DNA from: Caryophanales bacterium UBA7476
GTDB lineage: Bacteria; Bacillota_I; Bacilli_A; RF39; UBA660
Direction: 5' to 3'
Length of the DNA: 13,468 bases
NCBI GenBank assembly: GCA_002477275.1
Contig: DLOU01000065.1
Span: 53,966 to 67,433 of the forward strand
Both the position numbers and the translations under genes were made by a program. Below the pieces are notes generated by a model. That model was not told the origin of the DNA. It was given only the letters and a program-made list of their open reading frames with translations, and ran no database searches. Of this stretch, positions 1 through 6,969 are shown in pieces (within the stretch, counting starts at the first letter, position 1; the number at the start of each line of letters is the position of its first letter).

Positions 1-2
1 TA

Positions 3-305
3 GATATAGCTGGTTGTGGATGGAATTCAAATATATATGCTATATATAGTGGTGAAGTTGTAACATCTAGTTTTACTTCAACTAATGGTAACTATATAAT
101 TATTAAAGATGATAAGGGTGTTTACTCAATGTATGCTCATCTAGCTAATAAATATGTTTGGGCTGGGCAAAGAGTTGAAAAAGGACAAGTAATTGGTGGT
201 ATGGGTGCTACTGGTTTTGCAACTGGTACACACTTACACTTCTCTACATGGTATGGTTATCCATATTATGGTGGAACAGCTTTTAATCCATACTCAATAT
301 ACTAA
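3..305 (+). CDS. M23 family metallopeptidase, C-terminal part (5' end outside the window)
   Basis: The frame is open from the first bases and gives 100 residues ending SIY before TAA. It starts at DIAGCGW, which matches the Asp half of the M23 HxGxDIA zinc motif, so the first His lies just outside the window. The fold signature continues with SGEVV, a YSMYAHL segment carrying the catalytic-site His, the G-Q-V-I-G-x-M-G turn and the second zinc motif GTHLHF. These residues identify a lysostaphin/LytM-type peptidase (peptidase M23), a zinc endopeptidase that normally cuts peptidoglycan cross-bridges or stem peptides outside the cell. The N-terminal part, where a signal peptide, coiled coil or LysM would sit, is not visible, so its role in cell division, remodelling or sporulation cannot be told. 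It is convergent with the genes that follow and ends in its own terminator. Confidence 0.9.
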   Translation, partial: DIAGCGWNSNIYAIYSGEVVTSSFTSTNGNYIIIKDDKGVYSMYAHLANKYVWAGQRVEKGQVIGGMGATGFATGTHLHFSTWYGYPYYGGTAFNPYSIY

Positions 306-306
306 T

Positions 307-340
307 AAAGAGTTGATTAATTAAAATCAACTCTTTTTAT
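307..340 (+). terminator. Rho-independent terminator after the M23 gene, possibly bidirectional
   Basis: AAAGAGTTGAT at 307-317 pairs perfectly with ATCAACTCTTT at 326-336 (11 bp, 8-nt loop), and T-rich sequence follows on the plus strand. It begins two bases after the M23 stop. On the minus strand the tail is weaker (TATTAG), but the hairpin could still serve the convergent rpn-type gene. Before the proposed module insertion it may have served addA. Confidence 0.85.
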
Positions 341-355
341 ATTTCTTCAAAACTT
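340..355. repeat. Left copy of a 16-bp direct repeat flanking the Rpn module
   Basis: TATTTCTTCAAAACTT is identical to 1468-1483, the 3' end of addA, and in the same orientation. Read on the minus strand it encodes SFEEI, the residues that end AddA, and the next bases give TAA. It lies between the terminator hairpin and the stop codon of the nuclease gene. It could be a target duplication or a remnant of the original addA tail. In AT-rich DNA a chance match cannot be excluded. Confidence 0.5.
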
Positions 356-359
356 CCAC

Positions 360-1265
360 TTAAACTAATTTTTCTATTTCTTCTATTGTAAGACCAGTTG
401 ATTTAGAAATTATATCTATTGAAACACCATTTTCTTTTAATTTTTTTGCCGTTTCTTTTATTCCTTCAGCTCTTCCTTCTTCTTTTCCTTCTTCTTTTCC
501 TAACTTTAAACCTTCAACTCTCCCCTCTTCAAGTCCTTCTTTTCTAAATTGTGCTCTAAGTGAATTTTCTATAAATTCATTATCTTGCTCTGCCGTTACA
601 AATTCATAAAAATCTGGATCTTCATTTACTTTCTTTACTTCTTCCATATATTTATTTATCACCTTATCTTTCTTTGATAGATTATTTAATTCTTCTGGCT
701 TTAAATCAAGCATTATTAAGTACTTATATTTATCTATCATTTTTTCATTTTTAGAATACCATAAGTTAATGTAATAATCCATATTTAATTCATATATTGT
801 GAAGTTATTTACAAAGTTTTTTCCTTTATCATCTCTTACTTTATATATTCGTAAAGCTTCTTCGTCATGAAATTTATTCTTTTCTTTATATAAATTAATC
901 ATATTATATGTGAGGTTAATCTGAATAAACTCCATATTCTCATCATATTGTTTTCCTTTTAACACTTCTTTCGAATAAGAATTACATATAAATGCCATAT
1001 TTCTTGGCCTTACAAAGTCTTGCAAATAATTATTTACTTCTATATGAATATTTTCTTTTTCTGTTTTTACATGAAAATCAAAATGTTTTCTTCTGACATA
1101 AATATTTCCATTATTTTTCTCTAAATTTAAATATGTTATTTCTTTTATTTTAATATTTAGTATACTTTCAATTAAAGCTATAAGTAAATCCTTGTTCTCC
1201 TCTTTCATAAATATTTCTTTAAATGTGATATCATATCTACAAGTAAAAAATTCTTTTTCTTCCAT
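360..1265 (-). CDS. Rpn family recombination-promoting nuclease / PD-(D/E)XK nuclease family transposase
   Basis: The protein has 301 residues, the usual size for this family. The N-terminus has the family hallmark YDITFKEIF (residues 11-19), followed by a PD-(D/E)XK core: KHFDFHV (D63) and IHIEVN (E76, with N78 where Gln or Lys is more usual). The conserved RPRNMAF-YS segment is at about 86-97. The tail is typical: charged EEGRxEGxxxGKEEG repeats (about 243-270), then KLKENGVSIDIISKSTGLT (about 275-293), which resembles a small helix-turn-helix. Relatives in enterobacteria are DNA endonucleases that stimulate RecA-independent recombination, and some act in phage defence. The start ATG has AAAGGAG upstream at good distance. 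It is a single-gene unit between the M23 gene and addBA and is bracketed by direct repeats, so it looks mobile. An inverted repeat covers its start. Catalytic activity is inferred, not shown. Confidence 0.85.
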   Translation of the reverse strand: MEEKEFFTCRYDITFKEIFMKEENKDLLIALIESILNIKIKEITYLNLEKNNGNIYVRRKHFDFHVKTEKENIHIEVNNYLQDFVRPRNMAFICNSYSKEVLKGKQYDENMEFIQINLTYNMINLYKEKNKFHDEEALRIYKVRDDKGKNFVNNFTIYELNMDYYINLWYSKNEKMIDKYKYLIMLDLKPEELNNLSKKDKVINKYMEEVKKVNEDPDFYEFVTAEQDNEFIENSLRAQFRKEGLEEGRVEGLKLGKEEGKEEGRAEGIKETAKKLKENGVSIDIISKSTGLTIEEIEKLV

Positions 1266-1302
1266 AACATCACTCCTTTCATTTTGGAAGTAGTGATGTT
1301 AT
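1264..1302 (-). promoter_or_regulatory. 11-bp inverted repeat over the rpn start codon and promoter
   Basis: ATAACATCACT (1264-1274) and AGTGATGTTAT (1292-1302) are perfect inverted repeats 17 bp apart. One arm overlaps the start codon and the end of the Shine-Dalgarno, the other overlaps the predicted -10. The repeat could be a repressor operator. It could also be an mRNA hairpin formed only by transcripts that enter from upstream, because the native start site is predicted near 1291, which leaves most of the 5' arm untranscribed. Confidence 0.6.
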
Positions 1303-1326
1303 ACAATAAGAAAAGTAATAAATCAA
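1298..1326 (-). promoter_or_regulatory. Predicted sigma-A-type promoter of the rpn-type gene
   Basis: On the minus strand, TTGATT (-35, 1321-1326) and TATAAC (-10, 1298-1303) are separated by 17 bp. A start near 1291 would give a leader of about 26 nt carrying AAAGGAG before the ATG. The -10 lies inside one arm of the inverted repeat, which is consistent with regulation there. Confidence 0.5.
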
Positions 1327-1361
1327 AAGACCAATTTTAAAATTTAGAAATAAAAAACAGC

Positions 1362-1399
1362 AAAAAACTACAAATTTCAACTATGCAATTTGTAGTTTT
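1362..1399 (-). terminator. Rho-independent terminator downstream of addA
   Basis: AAAACTACAAATT (1364-1376) pairs perfectly with AATTTGTAGTTTT (1387-1399), a 13-bp stem with a 10-nt loop. On the minus strand the stem runs straight into TTTTTT, with another T6 shortly after (1353-1358), so it would end addBA transcripts about 63 nt past the addA stop. It insulates the rpn-type gene from readthrough. The plus-strand side also has a short T tract. Confidence 0.75.
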
Positions 1400-1461
1400 A
1401 TTTAAATAAATAAGTTCAAATATATAAAATTATATTTATATAAATAAATTGGTATTAATAT

Positions 1462-4400
1462 TTAATTTATTTCTTCAAAACTTTCTCCAATTATAGAATA
1501 TAGATATATACTTATTTTTTTATCTTTGATTTTAGATATTTCTTCTTTATATCCATTTAATTGATCTTTATATGCTTCATCTAATACATTACTTAATTTA
1601 TAGTCTATTATTATTATTTCATCATCTTTTTCTATTAATAAATCTATTATTCCTCTTTTTATTTCATCTTCACTATTATTAGTAAATTCATACTCTTTGT
1701 ATATTTTACTATTTAGATTATCCTTAATTATTTTATTATCTAAAAATTTCTTTATCTTTTCTTTTATAAAGTTATCTATATCTAGACTATCTAATTCTGG
1801 ATTTTTAAAGTCTATTTCTTCAAGTATTTGATGAACTTTAGTACCAATATCCATTTTTTCTTTTTCTTCTCTATCAATCAATTTTATACTATTCTTAGAA
1901 AAATGACTCTCTTCTTTTTCTTCTTCTAAAAATGATAAATTATTAACTTCTAAAATAGTAGTACTTTCTTTTTCTAGTTCTTTATCATTTTTCTTATATA
2001 AGTATTCATTTGTGTATTCAACATTATCTACTTCTTTAATGTAATCATATAAAATAAATCTAATACTTTCCATAATACTGTTAAATGAAATATATTTATC
2101 TCTTATTATAGAACTAACTATTTCCAATTCAAAACTATTATCATCCTTCTTAGGAAGAAGCATTATCATCTTCTCTTTTGCCCTTGTTAAAGCTACATAA
2201 AGTAATCTTATTCTTTCACTAATATCTTCTCTTTTAGATTTCATTTTATAAAGTTTCATTCTAATAGTTGGAATACTTTCCTCTTCTACTTCTGGAAGAA
2301 TAATTCCATAGTTATTATCATATGTTATTTTTTGTTTTAAATCTAATTGATTAAACTTATTATCAAAAGATGCAAAATAACTTATTGGGAACTCTAATCC
2401 TTTTGATGCATGAATAGACATTATTTTTACACTATTAGTACTATCTTGATATGGTTTATATTTAATACTATAATCATTTTCTATTACCTGTTCTAAATAG
2501 TATGATAAATCATATAAAGTATATCCTCTTCCAGAAAAATCACCAAATAAACTTAGTATATATTCTAATCTTTTTTCTTTATCAATAATATCAGTAGTAC
2601 TTAGTATCTTTTCTTCATATTTATATTCTTCTAATATTTTATAAAATAGTTCTTCTAGTGGCATAAAATCAATGTAATCTTTTAAAGTAATTGCTTTTTT
2701 TACTATTTCATCATTTTTAAAACTTTTATCTTTAAAAGTATCATATATTACTTCATCATCATAGTTAAATAAGAATGAACGTGCAACTGACATATATGCA
2801 TATTTAAACTCTTCTGTATAATTATTATCATGAACTAATAATAGTAACTTAATTAAGTTCTTAAGAACATATAAATCATCCGAAAGAGTTAAGTTAGTAT
2901 CACTATATAAAAGTAGTGGTATATTTAAATATTCAAATATTTGTTTATATAGAGGAAAATCTTTTTTTACATCAAGAAGTATCGCACAATCTTTATATTC
3001 TATATTTCTAAGTACTTTTTCATCTTTATCAAATATTTGATAATTATTTTTAATTTTTTCTTTTATATCATTACCTATGATGAATGCTTCTTTTACCTTA
3101 TTTTTAAAGTCATCTGTTTCTTCATATGTAAGAATAGTCATATCATAGTTTTGTTCTGTTTTTCCCTCTTCTATATATGTCTTATTTCCAAATACCATTT
3201 GATGTTCTTTTATATAATTTGCTCCACCTATTTCATCATCCATTATTCTAGAGAAAATCAAATTAATATTATTTAATACTTCTTCTCTAGATCTAAAGTT
3301 CTTAATTAAATCTATTTTTATTCCTTTAGAGTTATCCTTACTATAGTTATCATACTTATCTTTAAATATATATGGATTAGCATTTCTAAATCTATAAATA
3401 GATTGTTTAATATCACCAACCATATATACGTTATGATTAGCTATTTCACTTATAAACATTTCTTGTGTATCACTTGTATCTTGATATTCATCAATTAATA
3501 TTTCTTGAAAACTATTTTTTATTTCTTCTCTTATCTCTTTATTTTCTTTTACAAGTTTTATAGCAAGATGACTGATATCATTAAAGTCATACATTTCTTC
3601 TTTTATTTTTACTTTATTAAATTCTTCATCTAATTTTAATATTATGTCTACTATTTCTAAAGTATCATTCTTACTGTTAAGTATATGTTCTTTTATACTT
3701 TGGGTACTTTCATATATACATAAATCTTTTAGATCAGTTATTACACTTTTTATATAATCTTTTAATTGTACAGCTTTATCTGTATATTCTTTATTCTTTC
3801 TTGGCATAGTAAAACTTGATAGTGAATTTTTTAATTCTTCATATGAAGTAGTATTAATTATCTTGTTTATCTCATATTCAAACTTTTCTAAAGTTTCACC
3901 TTCTAATTCTCCTCTAATATCTTCAAGAAGATTCTCTATTATTTTTTTCTTATTATCTATTACTTCTAGGTATTCATTTATTACTTTTTCTAAACTCTTT
4001 TCGCTATAATAAGCTTCTTCATAATTTACTAAGTACTCTTTTTTATCATATCTTAAATCTAATTTATTATTTATAGACATAATCATACTTTTTATTTCAT
4101 TATCATTTTTAAGCGCAAAATGAGTTATTAAACCTTCAAATCGAAGAGTACTATTCTTATACTTGTCATCCATTATTTTATCTAGTATTTCTTTTTTTCT
4201 TATGTCTATGATTGATTGATCGGTTATCTTTATATCTTTAGATACATTTAGAAAAGTGTGATACTTTTTAACAAGTGATAAACTATAACTATCAAATGTT
4301 GTTATATATGATGAATCTATTAATTTAACTTGGTCTAAAAAGCCTTCTTTCTTTAAAGTTTTTCTTATTCTTGTTCTCATTTCTTCACTTGCTGCTTTAG

Positions 4401-4569
4401 TAAATGTTAGTATTAATAATTTATTAACTGGTATTCCACTCTTAACTTTTCTTAGTACTCTTTCTGTAAGTACAGCTGTTTTTCCAGAACCAGCTCCTGC
4501 AGAGACAATGACATTATTTCCTTCAGTATTAATTGCTTCAAGTTGCTCATCTGTCCATCTATTTGCCAT
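1462..4569 (-). CDS. addA: ATP-dependent helicase/nuclease subunit A (AddA, RexA)
   Basis: AddA is the motor and nuclease subunit of the AddAB complex, which resects double-strand breaks to single-stranded 3' tails for RecA loading. All superfamily-1A motifs are visible (numbered from the Met at 4569): Q motif RWTDEQLEAI (4-13), Walker A SAGAGSGKTA (23-32), Walker B/II DEYQDT (360-365), III GDIKQS (385-390), V HASKGLEF (720-727) and VI YVALTRAKEK (791-800). The C-terminal RecB-type nuclease is intact: GTKVHQ (H913), GIIDLL (D976), IDYK (D989, K991) and QLNGY. It has 1035 residues against about 1230 in B. subtilis, so it is compact. The start is chosen at ATG 4567-4569, 8 nt after AGGAGG; the GTG and ATG further upstream (4578, 4575) overlap or crowd that site. 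It overlaps the addB end by 11 bp, so the two are translationally coupled. Its last codons are shared with the flanking direct repeat. Confidence 0.96.
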   Translation of the reverse strand: MANRWTDEQLEAINTEGNNVIVSAGAGSGKTAVLTERVLRKVKSGIPVNKLLILTFTKAASEEMRTRIRKTLKKEGFLDQVKLIDSSYITTFDSYSLSLVKKYHTFLNVSKDIKITDQSIIDIRKKEILDKIMDDKYKNSTLRFEGLITHFALKNDNEIKSMIMSINNKLDLRYDKKEYLVNYEEAYYSEKSLEKVINEYLEVIDNKKKIIENLLEDIRGELEGETLEKFEYEINKIINTTSYEELKNSLSSFTMPRKNKEYTDKAVQLKDYIKSVITDLKDLCIYESTQSIKEHILNSKNDTLEIVDIILKLDEEFNKVKIKEEMYDFNDISHLAIKLVKENKEIREEIKNSFQEILIDEYQDTSDTQEMFISEIANHNVYMVGDIKQSIYRFRNANPYIFKDKYDNYSKDNSKGIKIDLIKNFRSREEVLNNINLIFSRIMDDEIGGANYIKEHQMVFGNKTYIEEGKTEQNYDMTILTYEETDDFKNKVKEAFIIGNDIKEKIKNNYQIFDKDEKVLRNIEYKDCAILLDVKKDFPLYKQIFEYLNIPLLLYSDTNLTLSDDLYVLKNLIKLLLLVHDNNYTEEFKYAYMSVARSFLFNYDDEVIYDTFKDKSFKNDEIVKKAITLKDYIDFMPLEELFYKILEEYKYEEKILSTTDIIDKEKRLEYILSLFGDFSGRGYTLYDLSYYLEQVIENDYSIKYKPYQDSTNSVKIMSIHASKGLEFPISYFASFDNKFNQLDLKQKITYDNNYGIILPEVEEESIPTIRMKLYKMKSKREDISERIRLLYVALTRAKEKMIMLLPKKDDNSFELEIVSSIIRDKYISFNSIMESIRFILYDYIKEVDNVEYTNEYLYKKNDKELEKESTTILEVNNLSFLEEEKEESHFSKNSIKLIDREEKEKMDIGTKVHQILEEIDFKNPELDSLDIDNFIKEKIKKFLDNKIIKDNLNSKIYKEYEFTNNSEDEIKRGIIDLLIEKDDEIIIIDYKLSNVLDEAYKDQLNGYKEEISKIKDKKISIYLYSIIGESFEEIN
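1468..1483. repeat. Right copy of the 16-bp direct repeat, within the addA 3' end
   Basis: This copy is identical to 340-355. On the minus strand it encodes the SFEEI end of AddA, followed by AsnTAA. Together the two copies enclose the rpn-type gene, its promoter and the current addA terminator. Confidence 0.5.
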
Positions 4570-6880
4570 TATCATCACCTCCTAAGAAACTTAAATCTGA
4601 AACTTTTTCTAATTCTTTATTATCATTTATATCTTTAAAACATAAATCCCTAAATTTACAGTTAGTACATGCTTTTTCTTGTCCGCCTATTACTTTTGGT
4701 TCTATATCAAACTTGTTATCTAATATTTTACTTGATGTTTCTTTAATAACTTTATCAGTATAATCAACAATATTTAGTACAGATTCACAATCAAGTGTTT
4801 TAGCATATCTACTAAATCCTTTATCTGTTACACTCATTCCACTAATAACTTTACTTTTTGTATATTCATGGTCAAAATGACTTAGTATACTTTCATCATC
4901 TGTTGAATATCCTCTTAGTTTTAATTTATCAAATAATACGTCTTTTAATTCTTTGTTTCCTTTACTTATATTACCTATTAATGTCTTTTGAAAGTATGCA
5001 CCAGCGAAGATTGGATTTTCAAAAATATTACTCTTTTCAATTAAATATATATAAGTAGCTAGCTGCATATCAAGTCCATACTTCATATTGTTTAATGAAG
5101 TTGGAAAACCACCTGTTTTATAATCAACTACTGCATAATATGTATCACTCATATTCCTATAATACATTAGTTTATCTATAATTCCTTTAAAAGTAACATT
5201 CTCATCAATTTTAATTTCTAGCATTTTTTCATAGTAACTATCTTTAAAATCTGTATACATCTTTTGCTCTTTTAAAATATCTATAATAATCATTAGTTCT
5301 TTTTTTAATCTTTTTAAAAGAAAGTTTTCTTTTGGGTTTAATTGTCTTGTTTCTAAATAGTTATTAAAGCTTTCTTCAAAGTTAAAGTTTTCATCAAAAC
5401 AAAGTGAAAAAAGTTTGTGATATAAATTACCTATAAAAGCTTCAAATGTATCTTCAAATGGATCAAGTTTTAACACATATTTTATGTAGTAACTAAATGG
5501 ACATAAATTATATGAGTTAAGAGAAGTATATGATAATTTTAATTCATTTAGCGTGTTATCTTTTATTCCACTAAATTTATGATTGTATGTGTTATATTTT
5601 AAATCTTTATAATTACTTAATAATGTTTTTAAATTAGTATCTTCTTCATTATATTTATTATAGTTATCAAGGAGTATAGAAGTCTTTCTAATATTATATA
5701 AATCAGAGTTATTGTAAGTTTCTTCTTTTTCATTAAGTACTTTCATTTCATAGTCTTCTATCATACTACTTTTATACATCTCATTACTAAATCCATGGAG
5801 TTTATAACTTATAATAATGTTATTTGTGTTTACTAGTTTTCTATAAGTACTTATTCTTTTTAATGAGTTCATCTCTACACTAGTTGTTATTCCTAATTTA
5901 CTTTTATCACTATCAGTAAGAAAATCTTCATCCTTAACTAATTTAGGAAGAAGTCCTTCATTAAACCCAAGAACAAATAAATATGAATTATTATCTATAT
6001 CTACTTCTTCAAAATCTTTTACTTTAACACTTTCTTTATACTTTTTATTATTAATATAAGTATGTTTTAGTTCTTCTTTTATAATACTTTTATAGTACTT
6101 TGAATCTTCTATTTCAACATATTTATTTAATAGATCAATAAATTTCTTAACAACATCTTTATTCTCTATTGTTACATCTGTTATTTTCTTAACAGAAAAG
6201 TATTCTTGAACAAATAGTGATGAATTAATTGATATATTTTCATTTAATTCTAGTGGAATATTATATAACTTAAATAACTTCTTTAATATATAGTGGTACT
6301 CATTATCAACATTAGTTAAATAAATATTATTAAGTGATACTCCTCTTTTAACTAACTTAATTATTTTTAATATAACATTATTAACTTCTTCTTCTATATC
6401 ATTATATTCAAATACTTCTACAGTTTTATCTAATAAGTTTTCTTCTATTATTTCAGTATTATACTCTTTTAGAATCTCTAATATATAAGGATCAACAATG
6501 TCATACATTACTATTATTTTTTTTCTTTTTAAATACTTTTTAAATCTATTATTAAATATTAATAAATTATTATCTATTAAATCTATCTTTATAGATTTTA
6601 ACATTTCTATTTTAGGTGAATCATATTCTTTTTCTATATCTATATAATACATGTTATCTAGATATTCTTTACATGTAGAAAAAGATATATTATATTTATC
6701 CATCATATATGGGTAAATATTTACATTATACTTAAAAAAGAATTCATCTTTAAATTCTTTTAAAGTCATGAACTTTATATTAAATAATTCTTTTTTTGTC
6801 TCTATTTCTTTTAATAATAAATATTTTTGTCCATTAGAACATAGTATTAATACTTCTTCATCTTTTATTTTTTCTAACAT
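4559..6880 (-). CDS. addB: ATP-dependent nuclease subunit B (AddB, RexB), short form
   Basis: This is the partner of AddA, identified by operon position and C-terminal motifs. The nuclease domain has GNLYHKL (H488), GIIDK (D569), VVDYKTG (D586, K588) and QLATYIY (Q606). Four cysteines expected to hold the AddB iron-sulphur cluster are present: C460 in YNLCPFSYY, then C738, C741 and C747 in CTNCKFRDLC. A degenerate helicase segment, FVLGFNEGLLP (302-312), is typical of AddB/RexB. The N-terminus (VLILCSNGQKYLLLKEI) has no GxGKT Walker A motif, unlike B. subtilis AddB, and at 773 residues it is far shorter than the usual 1100 or more. It therefore probably contributes the second nuclease and DNA binding without ATPase. 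The ATG has AGAGGTGA at good distance. It ends TAG and overlaps addA. Confidence 0.9.
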   Translation of the reverse strand: MLEKIKDEEVLILCSNGQKYLLLKEIETKKELFNIKFMTLKEFKDEFFFKYNVNIYPYMMDKYNISFSTCKEYLDNMYYIDIEKEYDSPKIEMLKSIKIDLIDNNLLIFNNRFKKYLKRKKIIVMYDIVDPYILEILKEYNTEIIEENLLDKTVEVFEYNDIEEEVNNVILKIIKLVKRGVSLNNIYLTNVDNEYHYILKKLFKLYNIPLELNENISINSSLFVQEYFSVKKITDVTIENKDVVKKFIDLLNKYVEIEDSKYYKSIIKEELKHTYINNKKYKESVKVKDFEEVDIDNNSYLFVLGFNEGLLPKLVKDEDFLTDSDKSKLGITTSVEMNSLKRISTYRKLVNTNNIIISYKLHGFSNEMYKSSMIEDYEMKVLNEKEETYNNSDLYNIRKTSILLDNYNKYNEEDTNLKTLLSNYKDLKYNTYNHKFSGIKDNTLNELKLSYTSLNSYNLCPFSYYIKYVLKLDPFEDTFEAFIGNLYHKLFSLCFDENFNFEESFNNYLETRQLNPKENFLLKRLKKELMIIIDILKEQKMYTDFKDSYYEKMLEIKIDENVTFKGIIDKLMYYRNMSDTYYAVVDYKTGGFPTSLNNMKYGLDMQLATYIYLIEKSNIFENPIFAGAYFQKTLIGNISKGNKELKDVLFDKLKLRGYSTDDESILSHFDHEYTKSKVISGMSVTDKGFSRYAKTLDCESVLNIVDYTDKVIKETSSKILDNKFDIEPKVIGGQEKACTNCKFRDLCFKDINDNKELEKVSDLSFLGGDDNGK

Positions 6881-6895
6881 GTTATCACCTCTTTA

Positions 6896-6925
6896 ATTAT
6901 AAACCTAAACATAATTTATTAACAA
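6896..6925 (-). promoter_or_regulatory. Possible promoter of addBA
   Basis: On the minus strand, TTGTTA (6920-6925) and TATAAT (6896-6901) are separated by 18 bp. The predicted start would fall almost on the addB Shine-Dalgarno, giving a very short leader. Another TATAAT near 6931-6936 lacks a clear -35. The preceding gene has its own terminator, so a promoter is needed somewhere in this gap, but this one is only a candidate. Confidence 0.35.
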
Positions 6926-6941
6926 GGAATAATTATAAAAG

Positions 6942-6969
6942 AAAAAACTGAGTAAATATTACTCAGTTT
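6942..6969 (-). terminator. Rho-independent terminator of the large surface-protein gene
   Basis: AAACTGAGTAA (6945-6955) pairs perfectly with TTACTCAGTTT (6959-6969), an 11-bp stem with a 3-nt loop. T6 follows on the minus strand at 6942-6947. The stem overlaps the TAA stop codon at 6968-6970. It lies about 33 bp downstream of the GC-rich 3' end of the putative variable region, roughly where some DGRs carry a required hairpin. That second role is speculative. Confidence 0.8.

Noticed and set aside
1330..1453. ACCAATTT near 1330 and AAATTGGT near 1446 as terminal inverted repeats of the Rpn module
   Set aside because: Only 8 bp in very AT-rich DNA, and they do not lie at the module edges.
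3037..5058. Plus-strand ORFs opposite addA and addB
   Set aside because: Phe/Ile/Leu-rich antisense shadows with no family motifs, lying entirely or mostly within addA or addB, which are certain.
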